Positions 8,170 through 15,561 of a stretch of 23,861 bases of DNA are shown here, piece by piece. Origin of the DNA: Treponema sp. (GTDB taxonomy: Bacteria > Spirochaetota > Spirochaetia > Treponematales > Breznakiellaceae). The DNA lies in the NCBI GenBank assembly GCA_031258505.1, contig JAIRMT010000031.1, positions 1 through 23,861 of the forward strand, in the 5' to 3' direction. The stretch's first letter is position 1, and every line of letters begins with the position of its first letter. The notes under the pieces were generated by a model. It saw nothing but the letters and a program-made list of their open reading frames with translations. It had not been told where the DNA came from and ran no database searches. The position numbers and the translations under genes were made by a program.

Positions 8170-9462
8170 TTAACGGCTCAAGACGCTGTTGGCAGCTTGA
8201 ATCATCTGGGTTACCGCAGCGGCAGTAGCAATATCACCCTTCATACACGAAAGCAGAATGGGCCGAATAACGTCGCGGACTTCCCCTGCGCTTGAAGCGT
8301 CCGGCGGATCAATGGGGCTGGTGTAAGGCGTTACCTTGCTGATGTAGTCAAAAATGTATTTCGTGTTGGCGTCAACCCGGCCTGAAAGGTCTTGCAAGAC
8401 ATCCGAAGGAACTGGAACTCCGCGTTCCGCCAGCAGTATACGGTTTGCTTCAAGGTCATTGAGAATGAAGTTGACCAACTTTGCGGCCAAGTCCGGGTTC
8501 TGAGTAGTAGCAACAATGGAAATGAACTGGGACGGTTTCAGGTATGCGCCGTACTTAGGCGGCTTAGACGCGCTGATGTTGGGGAACATGAGGTAGTTGA
8601 GCGGCCGTTTCGCGGCGTTCAAGTGGCCGATGTGCTGATTGCTCCAGTAATAGGAATTCCAGGTCTTGCCTCTTGATATGGGTTCTTCTTCCATTGCCAG
8701 CCCCAGCAGGAAACTCTCTTCAGGGTCAAACAGAGCACCCGCAGCCTTTATCCGCAGCCACATATCGAGGTTATCTTTTATCGCGGCGGAGTTGCTCGTC
8801 CAGCCCAGACTCTTGTTATCAGCGGCAAAGAAGGACGCGCCAGTCTGCCGTACTATGTGTTCAAAGATTTGATGGAACTCGTTAGGCGGCATGGTCTGCA
8901 TCCCGGTCTTCTGGAATATCTCAATGGCGATCCTTTCAAAGTCCGTCCATGTCCATGAGGTGTCGTCAATGGCGATTCCCGCCTGCTGGAGTACCGCCGG
9001 ATCAACGCCCATGCCCCAAGCATTAACGCCCAGGTTCAGGGCGATGAGCTTACTGCCCAAGCGACCCGAAGCAACAGCGCTATCAGCCCACTTTGAAAGG
9101 TCGATAGTCCCGTTCTGAACATAAGGCGTTAGGTCGAGCAACTGGTTCCGGTCGTTCCACTGGCCGATGTACATATAATCCTGCTGCATGACATCAGGCA
9201 GGCTTCCGCTGGCGGCCTGCGTAGCCAGTTTGGGCCAGTAACCATCCCAGTTAGTGGGTTCGGTTTCAACGGTTACGCCCGCGTTCTTCTGCATGAAAAG
9301 CTGCACAACTTCATTAGTCCGGGCATCCCGCGTGGTGTTTCCCCACCAAGCAATGCGCAGATAATTGGAGTCTGAGGCTGAGCCAGACGCTTCGTTCCTC
9401 CCGGCTGAGAATACCAGCGCGGGAACCATCATAAGAGCCATTAAAATTACTATTTTTTTCAT
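8170..9462 (-). CDS. Extracellular sugar-binding protein (family 1), ABC importer
   Basis: Periplasmic or surface-associated binding component of the MalF/MalG-like importer, 430 residues. The signal peptide MKKIVILMALMMVPALVFSA would be cut after Ala20; there is no lipobox Cys. The mature start LRIAWWGNTTRDARTNEVVQLF, the QQDYMYIGQWNDRNQLLDLTPY segment and the C-terminal helix-rich part fit cluster 1 solute-binding proteins. AAGGAGG precedes the ATG and a sigma-70-like promoter lies about 55-80 bases upstream, so this gene leads the operon. The ligand is unknown; oligosaccharides are typical of the family. Confidence 0.92.
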   Translation of the reverse strand: MKKIVILMALMMVPALVFSAGRNEASGSASDSNYLRIAWWGNTTRDARTNEVVQLFMQKNAGVTVETEPTNWDGYWPKLATQAASGSLPDVMQQDYMYIGQWNDRNQLLDLTPYVQNGTIDLSKWADSAVASGRLGSKLIALNLGVNAWGMGVDPAVLQQAGIAIDDTSWTWTDFERIAIEIFQKTGMQTMPPNEFHQIFEHIVRQTGASFFAADNKSLGWTSNSAAIKDNLDMWLRIKAAGALFDPEESFLLGLAMEEEPISRGKTWNSYYWSNQHIGHLNAAKRPLNYLMFPNISASKPPKYGAYLKPSQFISIVATTQNPDLAAKLVNFILNDLEANRILLAERGVPVPSDVLQDLSGRVDANTKYIFDYISKVTPYTSPIDPPDASSAGEVRDVIRPILLSCMKGDIATAAAVTQMIQAANSVLSR

Positions 9463-9480
9463 AGCAACCTCCTTAAAATT

Positions 9481-9492
9481 TTCATATATGAA
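9481..9492. promoter_or_regulatory. Palindromic operator candidate upstream of the binding-protein gene
   Basis: TTCATATATGAA is a perfect 12-base palindrome in the leader between the predicted promoter and the ribosome site of the binding-protein gene. A further half-like TTCATATA follows at 9500-9507. A regulator bound here would block the operon. No dedicated LacI-type gene is nearby, although the AraC-type regulator at 10154-10984 is the nearest candidate. Confidence 0.35.
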
Positions 9493-9516
9493 TCATCTTT
9501 TCATATACGTCTTACT

Positions 9517-9545
9517 ATTATACCATAGTTTTCTAAACGCAACAA
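9517..9545 (-). promoter_or_regulatory. Candidate promoter of the MalE/F/G-like operon
   Basis: On the minus strand TATAAT (9522-9517, perfect) is preceded by TTGTTG (9545-9540) with a 17-base spacer. Transcription would start near 9510, about 48 bases before the ATG at 9462. The -35 box abuts the diverged edge of the 21-bp repeat array. Confidence 0.5.
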
Positions 9546-9553
9546 ATTTTTAG

Positions 9554-9868
9554 ACATTATAAGTACGAATTTTAGACTTCGTGGGAGTTGCCGCAAGGCA
9601 TGTGTTATCCTATACAAACTTTTTTTTAAGTTCTGTAAGGTATATGTTAAGCCATGCGAACTTTGCGGGGGTTCCCGCGAACTTTGATTTGTTTCCCACA
9701 GACTTTGCGGGAATTCCCGTAAAGTCTGTGGGAACTCCCGCGAACTTTGTGGGAACTCCCGTGAGCTTTGTGGGAACTCCCGCAAACTTTGATTTGTTTC
9801 CCGCGAAGTCTGATTTGTTTCCCGCAAACTTTGATTTGTTTCCCGCAAAGCCTACAGGAAGTGCTTTT
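9554..9868. repeat. Tandem array 1, 21-bp period, about 9 clean and 5 decayed units
   Basis: Clean units begin every 21 bases from 9659 to 9827, typically with AACTTTG, in two forms: one continuing GATTTGTTTCCC, the other TGGGAACTCCCG. In the second form each unit is nearly self-complementary (TTTGTGGGA / TCCCGCAAA). Decayed copies keep the 21-base phase leftwards to about 9554 (AACTT at 9617, GACTT at 9575) and right to 9868. All of it reads open as heptads: minus strand RETNQSL and REFPQSS, plus strand ANFDLFP and ANFVGTP. No start with a ribosome site was found, so translation is unproven. It lies between the regulator gene and the promoter of the importer operon. Confidence 0.85.
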
Positions 9869-9890
9869 GGCTAGGATGGAGTTACCTGTA

Positions 9891-9958
9891 TATGCTAGGG
9901 GATCGCTCCATAGAAAAGCGCGTTCCTTACGTCTCGTCTAGCATACCCATCTTTTTTT
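9891..9958 (+). other. Stem TATGCTAG/CTAGCATA followed by T7
   Basis: Arms TATGCTAG (9891-9898) and CTAGCATA (9938-9945) are perfect complements 39 bases apart, and a run of seven T follows at 9952-9958. The long loop makes a standard intrinsic terminator unlikely, but a folded RNA ending at the T-run is possible. The IS605-like copy C begins in the T-run. Confidence 0.3.
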
Positions 9959-9998
9959 GACAAGTCCCCGCACTGAAAGACGGCGGATGCTTGCTTTG
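9957..9998 (-). repeat. IS200/IS605-type right-end-like hairpin, copy C
   Basis: Read on the minus strand it has CAAAGCAAGCA, a degenerate hairpin (CCGCCGTCTTTCAGTGCGGGG) and ACTTGTCAA. Further upstream on that strand, 10131 to 10000, are other paired segments: GTTTTGCGAAAAC near 10024-10036 and the motif AATCCCCTGTCTTTAGG near 10110-10132, itself similar to IS605-type ends. The 9957-10140 block may be a relic of a longer element or of an omega-like RNA. No open frame resembling tnpB is present. Confidence 0.45.
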
Positions 9999-10153
9999 AC
10001 GATACGCGCTGGGTGTGCGGCTTGGTTTTCGCAAAACTCTCTCTAGGGAGCTTTTACGGCGCTTTCAAGCCATGCGCCCTAGTCTCGCCGTATATCTACA
10101 AGTATAGATTCCTAAAGACAGGGGATTTACAGCGCTCTTGATAAAGCGGTGTG

Positions 10154-10984
10154 CTACTCTTCATCTATGCAGCTTCTACTGAATTCGCCCGGGGTTAATC
10201 CGGTTACTTCCTTGAAGTGTCTAAAGAAGTATTTTACGTCATGGTAGCCTGATTTCCAGGCGGCTTCGTATACACGGTAATTGCCGATTGAAAGCAGACG
10301 CATGGCGTTGTTGATCCGCAGGCGCTTCAAGTATTCGGAGAAGTGGAGACCAGTATGTTCCTTGAATTTTCCCGAAAAATAGGTGTAATTGACGGAAACG
10401 TGATTCGCAGCTTGCATCATGTTGATATCTTCGGTGAAGTGTTTGTTGATCCATACGAGCGCGTCTTCAATATATGAATGGTAGGTCTGATCTGCTGCGG
10501 TTTTCTTGCTGTCGCCCACCTCGCTGCCGCTCTGTTCGGAGGCTATGTGAGCCGCAGGTTCTCTGGTTCGTTCATGCGCGGAACCGGATTCCATGCCCTG
10601 CAGCGCGTTTAGTTCGGCTATCGCGGCCTTTACGGTACGGGATAGCGCCTCCCGGTCAAGCGGTTTTAAGAGATAGGCTGATGCCTGATAGGTGATTGCC
10701 TGCTGCGCGTAGATAAACTCGTCATAGCCGGAAAGAACGATGATGTATACCTTACATTCCCGTATTTCACTCCGGATTCGGGACATAAGCTCTATGCCGT
10801 CCATTTTCGGCATACGTATATCGGTGATTACGATGTTCGGGCGCTCGCGGACGGCAAGCTCAAGAGCTTCACTGCCGTTTCTCGCCTCAAGAAAACATAC
10901 CTCTTCGTTTATTGATTCCGAAAGTATCTTGCGTATACCGGCGCGGATGTTTTTTTCATCATCAGCAATCAATATCTTTGTCAT
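10154..10984 (-). CDS. Response regulator with AraC-type DNA-binding domain (YesN-like)
   Basis: A 276-residue regulator. The receiver domain (about 1-125) has the acidic pair Asp8-Asp9, the phosphorylation site Asp55 in VITDIRMPKMDG and the switch Lys107 in LLKPLD. A linker of about 45 residues leads to a C-terminal AraC/XylS pair of helix-turn-helix motifs (about 175-272, with LRINNAMRLLSIGNYRVYEAAWKSGY and FRHFKEVTGLTPGEF). It starts 6 bases after the sensor kinase gene, with AAGGAG inside that gene's tail, so the pair is co-translated. It probably controls the neighbouring Lpl-type importer or the importer downstream. Confidence 0.93.
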   Translation of the reverse strand: MTKILIADDEKNIRAGIRKILSESINEEVCFLEARNGSEALELAVRERPNIVITDIRMPKMDGIELMSRIRSEIRECKVYIIVLSGYDEFIYAQQAITYQASAYLLKPLDREALSRTVKAAIAELNALQGMESGSAHERTREPAAHIASEQSGSEVGDSKKTAADQTYHSYIEDALVWINKHFTEDINMMQAANHVSVNYTYFSGKFKEHTGLHFSEYLKRLRINNAMRLLSIGNYRVYEAAWKSGYHDVKYFFRHFKEVTGLTPGEFSRSCIDEE

Positions 10985-10990
10985 AACACG

Positions 10991-12763
10991 TTACTCCTTT
11001 ATATAAGGAACAGGAATACGCACCAGCATCCCTTCATCCGGCGCGCTCTTGATGTCCAGTTTCCATGAAGGTCCGTAGAAGGCTGCAAGCCTGAGTTGTA
11101 TATTTTTAAGCCCAATGCCTCCGGGCGTGTCAATCTCGTCCTCTCCGGCAATATGTTTTATAAGACGCTCCAGCGCCTCTGGCGCAAGTCCGCGCCCATA
11201 ATCCTGCACGCTGATCAGGATCATACCTTTTACCGCGTCCGTCTCTATCCATATATCAATGACCGCGTCCTCTCCTTCCGGCTCTATAGCATAGAGAAAG
11301 GCGTTCTCCACAATGGGTTGGAGAAGCATACGGGGGATTTCGAGGTTGAGCGCGTTTTCTTCAATGTGTTCCCGTAACACAACCACGTAATCGTTTCTGA
11401 TGTTGAGTAAGGCGATATAGGAGCGGGTGTATTCCACTTCTTCAATCACTTTGCCCCTTGTTTTACGCAAGGTTAGACAATAGCGGAGCATCTTGCCTAA
11501 CAGTGTGATGCTTTGGACAATGGGTTTCTCATCACGGAGTTCCGCCTGCATCCTGATTGTCTCAAGCACATTGTAAAGGAAGTGGGCGTTGATCTGGTTC
11601 TGCATCGCCTTTATCTCCGTCTCGGTTACTAAGCGCTCCTCCGCCTTTATTTCCTGAATAAGGCATTTTATCCGCGTAAGCATGTTGGTGAAGGCTTTTG
11701 CCATGCCGCTTATTTCATCGGTCCCTTCAAGAGGAACCATAACGTCAAGGTTTCCCTTATGGACTTCGTTCATACTGTTTATGATAAGGTAAAGCCTTGA
11801 CGTCATCCTGATCGTGGCAAAGCGTATGACCCAAAAAAGAAGCGCGGTTGAAAGCAGAATACCGATCCCGGATATGGCTCTGAACGCGCCTATGCCTAGT
11901 TCGTTCAGTTCCTGCGTACAATCCCTCACCAGCAGCAGATCAGTATTAGGCGCTCTGCGCCATAAGAAGTGCCGCTCCTTACCGTTTTCTCGAAACGCCA
12001 CACGTCCGGCCTCCACTCCGGCTGCTGCTGCAAGTACATGGGACGCAAGCTGGGGCGGAAGTCCTTCAAGGCCGTCTTCAGGTAAAGCGAGTGGCGCTGC
12101 GCCTTGAAACACAAAGTCGCGCTGAACAGCATTTTGCCCGCGCTGGAGAAACGGGAAGAAATCTATAGTGCGCATGAGTATTTGCAGCCTGCCAATCCGG
12201 CGCTTGCGCAAGAGTATGGGCGTTGTATAAGAAACAGCGCGGTTCCTTCCCATTTCAAGGGTTGCCATCAGCTCGCTGCGGTAATCGTACTGCCATATAC
12301 GGTCTTTCTGTTCGCTCTCCTCAAGGGCGGCTTGTTCATAAGCATTTTCCTCCAGCCGTTCCCTGTGGAAAAAGATTGGCCACCGCTCAGGAATCTTTTC
12401 ATCATCAGTGAAGATGCGAATGCCGTAAATTTGCGGCATAGACACTGAAAACCGCTCCAACTCATCACTGAGATCGCGCACCTGAAACACAATGGATACC
12501 TTGTCCATTGTATTGCTGAAAAGGAAAAGATCGTCCATTTTCCGGTTGCCCGTGATGGTGATTTCTAGCCGTACAAAAAGATCGATACAGTTTGAGACGT
12601 GGCTGATGTTGTCTTTAAGATCGCTTTCCGCATCCGCGAGGATACGGCGGTATTCCCCGCGCCGCAAATGTTCGGTTGCAACAAGTATCAGTATTGCTAA
12701 TGGAACGGTTACGATCACCGTATAAACTAACACGAGTCGTCTGGAAAAAACAGCGCCTTTCAT
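10991..12763 (-). CDS. Sensor histidine kinase, YesM-like
   Basis: A 590-residue membrane kinase. Membrane segments lie at about 9-30 and 294-318, enclosing an extracytoplasmic sensing domain of about 260 residues. A HAMP domain follows (about 319-372), then the His_kinase domain with the H box AMQNQINAHFLYNVLETI (phospho-acceptor His394), N box LLQPIVENAFLYAIE (Asn487), and G boxes DYGRG (521-525) and GGIGLKN (548-554). The N box has Tyr-Ala where many family members have His-Gly. The gene precedes its regulator by 6 bases and follows the binding protein at 12946-14586, the usual YesMN plus Lpl-type layout. No clear ribosome site precedes the ATG at 12763. Signal unknown, probably a saccharide or the loaded binding protein. 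Confidence 0.93.
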   Translation of the reverse strand: MKGAVFSRRLVLVYTVIVTVPLAILILVATEHLRRGEYRRILADAESDLKDNISHVSNCIDLFVRLEITITGNRKMDDLFLFSNTMDKVSIVFQVRDLSDELERFSVSMPQIYGIRIFTDDEKIPERWPIFFHRERLEENAYEQAALEESEQKDRIWQYDYRSELMATLEMGRNRAVSYTTPILLRKRRIGRLQILMRTIDFFPFLQRGQNAVQRDFVFQGAAPLALPEDGLEGLPPQLASHVLAAAAGVEAGRVAFRENGKERHFLWRRAPNTDLLLVRDCTQELNELGIGAFRAISGIGILLSTALLFWVIRFATIRMTSRLYLIINSMNEVHKGNLDVMVPLEGTDEISGMAKAFTNMLTRIKCLIQEIKAEERLVTETEIKAMQNQINAHFLYNVLETIRMQAELRDEKPIVQSITLLGKMLRYCLTLRKTRGKVIEEVEYTRSYIALLNIRNDYVVVLREHIEENALNLEIPRMLLQPIVENAFLYAIEPEGEDAVIDIWIETDAVKGMILISVQDYGRGLAPEALERLIKHIAGEDEIDTPGGIGLKNIQLRLAAFYGPSWKLDIKSAPDEGMLVRIPVPYIKE

Positions 12764-12850
12764 CGTTTTAGTATATCATCTCTTTGAAGGTTCCGCTTCA
12801 AGTCTTTTGAAAAAGACGCTCTACTGCTGCTTGCAAAAATGGTGTGTAAG

Positions 12851-12899
12851 CGCTTTTACGCGAATCAGTCCAAGGTTTTGGACTGATTCGCTGGAAGCG
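12851..12899. other. Perfect 14-bp hairpin between binding-protein and kinase genes
   Basis: GCGAATCAGTCCAA (12860-12873), loop GGTT, TTGGACTGATTCGC (12878-12891) form a perfect stem. An outer CGCTT (12851-12855) pairs with AAGCG (12895-12899). On the minus-strand transcript it lies after the binding-protein stop and ahead of the kinase. There is no T-run beside it, so it is not a standard terminator; it may protect the 3' end of a processed binding-protein mRNA or act as partial terminator. Confidence 0.6.
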
Positions 12900-12905
12900 T
12901 CGTCA

Positions 12906-12943
12906 GCGCAAGAACCCCACGCCTAAGCGTGGGGATTTGTCAA
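12906..12943 (+). repeat. IS200/IS605-type right-end-like hairpin, copy D
   Basis: GCGCAAGAA is followed by the perfect stem CCCCACGC (12915-12922) / GCGTGGGG (12927-12934) and ATTTGTCAA. It ends two bases short of the stop codon of the binding-protein gene, which runs in the opposite direction. It could work in both senses: as a mobile-element end or as a transcript end for that gene. Confidence 0.6.
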
Positions 12944-12945
12944 GT

Positions 12946-14586
12946 TTACTCTATGCCTAACTTTTTCTTGTTTGCGATGAGCAGTTTAGTCTGCTCCTCC
13001 TGCAGTTTTGCGTAACCCCGCTGTGTCTTGAAGGTCTGGAATTCGTTCCAGATTGAGTCGAACTCGGCTTCGGTTTTCGCAAGGATGAGGCGGGGCAAGT
13101 CCCGTCCCCACCGGCGCTGGATTTCATCGGAGATCAGGGCGGCCTCGGATCCAGGCTCTATTTCCAGGTTGTCGTATTGGGCGTAGGACGTAACGTACGG
13201 GCGCGTCCAAAGCTGCGGCTGCTCCAGTGACGGAGCGTATTCAATGGGCCATTGTCCCTGCCACGCTGTGTCCATAAGCATCCAGTAGGTGTAGTCAACG
13301 CCGATCTCGGTCTCCTGCTTGTTCTTGTCGGTGAGGTTTACTTCCTTTACCGCAGGTGTGAAGGTGGGGATACCGTTCACAATGGTATACGTATCATTGG
13401 GAATACCAAAGTATGTGTCCATCTGCCCCTCTTCGCTGATGAGGTATGACAGGAATTGAATGGCGCGGGCTTTGTCCTTGCAGTTTTTGGAGATCAGGGT
13501 GATGGTCCAGCCGGAGATACCGCCGCCCGCAAGCGCCGGCGGATCATTGCGGCTGTTTTTTGGGCCGTCGATTGCAATGTAGATCATGTTGGGGTCGCTG
13601 GCGTACAAGGCGTTCTGCGCCGCTTGCATATCCCAGTTCTGAAACATCATGCAGAAATAGCGCCCCTGGGCTGTTTTTTCCTCAATCTGCGCCCGCTTGT
13701 CAACAAAGACGTCCATAGGTATAAGCCCTTCCTCAGCTGCCTGGCGGAAGGTTTTAAGCCAGCGGACGTATTCGGGATCATTGATACCAAGGTCAAACGA
13801 CTCGTATTTGCCGTTTTTTTCCGGCTTCATGTTGAGGAAATGGAGAAGATAGGCTTGGAGCGCTGTGTTGCCGGAGTCCGTGAATTCCTGAAACGAGAGC
13901 GGAATAATGGGCTGGCCATTGATGGTGGGGAACCGCTCTTTTGCAGCTCGAAGCGCGGCGAGAAAGCCTTCCGGCGTTGACATATCAGGTTTACCCAAGG
14001 CTTCCCACATATCTTTGCGAACAAGGAAGGTCTCGTTAGCGGTCAGTTTGCCCTGATACTTGGCGTAGTCAGCCGGGGTATACGATGCGTTAGGATAGCC
14101 GTATACATTGCCATTGCTGCGGGTATACCAGCCGAGCTTGTCTTTATCAGCTACCTTGAAAAAGTACGGATCGTACTGTTCGGCAAGCACGTTCAGCGGC
14201 TCGACCAGCCCGGCGTCGATCATCATGCCCACCTGTCCTTCGTACCAGCCGAGTGTGATCAGATCAGGCAAGGCGTTGCCTGCGATCATGGCGTTGAGCC
14301 GTTCAGCCTCGTTGCCCGCCGGCACGATGAACTCAACATCAACGCCGGTTTTTTGGGTGATGTACTTGGAGACCTTTGACTGTCCCCATTGCCGCGAAAA
14401 CCAGCTAAAGTTGATGTACCACTGGAACTTGATCGGATTTGAGGCGTTCAGTTTCCACCCCGGCGAATCCGCTGTCCCTACGACTGATGAAGTCGGCCCC
14501 TGAGCAGAGCCTTGACTCCTTCCTGACGCAAAAAGCACGGGACTCAATACTGCAATCCCTACAACCAACACGAGTAATTTTTTCAT
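12946..14586 (-). CDS. Extracellular solute-binding protein, LplA-like
   Basis: Binding component of the Lpl-type importer, 546 residues, the usual size for this large-ligand group. A signal peptide (MKKLLVLVVGIAVLSPVLFA) is probably cut after Ala20; there is no lipobox Cys in this protein. Segments such as KYITQKTGVDVEFIVPAGNEAERLNAMIAG, LPDLITLGWYEGQVGMMIDAG and GNVYGYPNASYTP are typical of LplA-like proteins. A TTAAGGAG ribosome site precedes the ATG, with the same AAAATTTTAAGGAG context as the other binding-protein gene at 9462. Its ligand may be a complex polysaccharide fragment, given the glycosidase across the divergent gap. Confidence 0.9.
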   Translation of the reverse strand: MKKLLVLVVGIAVLSPVLFASGRSQGSAQGPTSSVVGTADSPGWKLNASNPIKFQWYINFSWFSRQWGQSKVSKYITQKTGVDVEFIVPAGNEAERLNAMIAGNALPDLITLGWYEGQVGMMIDAGLVEPLNVLAEQYDPYFFKVADKDKLGWYTRSNGNVYGYPNASYTPADYAKYQGKLTANETFLVRKDMWEALGKPDMSTPEGFLAALRAAKERFPTINGQPIIPLSFQEFTDSGNTALQAYLLHFLNMKPEKNGKYESFDLGINDPEYVRWLKTFRQAAEEGLIPMDVFVDKRAQIEEKTAQGRYFCMMFQNWDMQAAQNALYASDPNMIYIAIDGPKNSRNDPPALAGGGISGWTITLISKNCKDKARAIQFLSYLISEEGQMDTYFGIPNDTYTIVNGIPTFTPAVKEVNLTDKNKQETEIGVDYTYWMLMDTAWQGQWPIEYAPSLEQPQLWTRPYVTSYAQYDNLEIEPGSEAALISDEIQRRWGRDLPRLILAKTEAEFDSIWNEFQTFKTQRGYAKLQEEQTKLLIANKKKLGIE

Positions 14587-14631
14587 ACTACTCTCCTTAA
14601 AATTTTATAGCCATCCATAAAAGGACAGTTT

Positions 14632-15552
14632 TTAACCTTTAATCGACCCGATCATGATTCCCTTCACGAAATACCGTTGAAGGAACGGGTAGATGCAGAT
14701 AATGGGCGCGGTTGTCGTTACCATAGTGGCGAGTTTCACAGACTGCGAGCTTACCTGCTGAGCTGACGCGCCTATGGGCATACCAACTATGGATTTGGTC
14801 ATGGAGACGCTGGCGATAATCCGGTACAAGAAGGTTTGTATGGGCTGCAAGTCCGGATTGGAAATGTACATAACACCGGCAAAGTAGTCGTTCCAGTGGT
14901 ACACGCCGTTAAAAAGCGCGATGGTGGCAAGTACAGGCGCTGAAACTGGCAGGACGATCTTGATAAATATAAGGAAATCGTTTGCGCCTTCAATTTTTGC
15001 GGACTCTTCCAACGCGGAGGGGATTTCCCTAAAAAACGACATAAAGATAATGAGGTTGTAAAAGTTAAACATAGCTGGAATGATGTATACCAAGAACGTA
15101 TCGTACAGTCCAATGCTCCGCAGGAGAATAAAATACGGGATAAGTCCGCCGCCAAAGAACATGGTGATAGTTCCCAGAATGAGATAAAACTTCCGCCCCA
15201 TGAGGCGTTTTTTGGAAAACGCATACGCCACCATAGAGGTAAAGAATACGCTTGTAAGTGTGCCGATACCCGTGCGCCATATCGTAACATTGAAGGCTTT
15301 GATGATGGAGCGGTCTATAAAGACGGTGCGGTAACTTTCGAGAGTAAATTTTCTGGGCAGCCAGTAGATGCCGCCCAGCATGGCGTCCATGGAGTCGTTA
15401 AAGGAAAGGATAAGCGTATACCATATTGGATAGAGGGTGATGAAACACAAGGCAAGCATCAAAAGGACAATGATCCAGTCTCCGATATGCCGCCAGACAT
15501 AAGCGGGCAGGCTCTGCGGACGCATTGACTTGATTTTAGTGAAAGGCATCAT
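14632..15552 (-). CDS. ABC sugar transporter permease, LplC-like
   Basis: Inner-membrane subunit of the Lpl-type importer, 306 residues with about six membrane segments. The EAA loop ALEESAKIEGANDFLIFIKIVLPVSAPVLA is present, and the C-terminus KGIMIGSIKG is the signature of the LplC group. AGGAG stands before the ATG, 9 bases after the LplB-like stop codon. It is followed by the binding-protein gene. Confidence 0.93.
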   Translation of the reverse strand: MMPFTKIKSMRPQSLPAYVWRHIGDWIIVLLMLALCFITLYPIWYTLILSFNDSMDAMLGGIYWLPRKFTLESYRTVFIDRSIIKAFNVTIWRTGIGTLTSVFFTSMVAYAFSKKRLMGRKFYLILGTITMFFGGGLIPYFILLRSIGLYDTFLVYIIPAMFNFYNLIIFMSFFREIPSALEESAKIEGANDFLIFIKIVLPVSAPVLATIALFNGVYHWNDYFAGVMYISNPDLQPIQTFLYRIIASVSMTKSIVGMPIGASAQQVSSQSVKLATMVTTTAPIICIYPFLQRYFVKGIMIGSIKG

Positions 15553-15561
15553 GCTAAGCTC

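Noticed and set aside
12860..12891. Intrinsic terminator
   Set aside because: The stem is strong, but no T-run follows on either strand.
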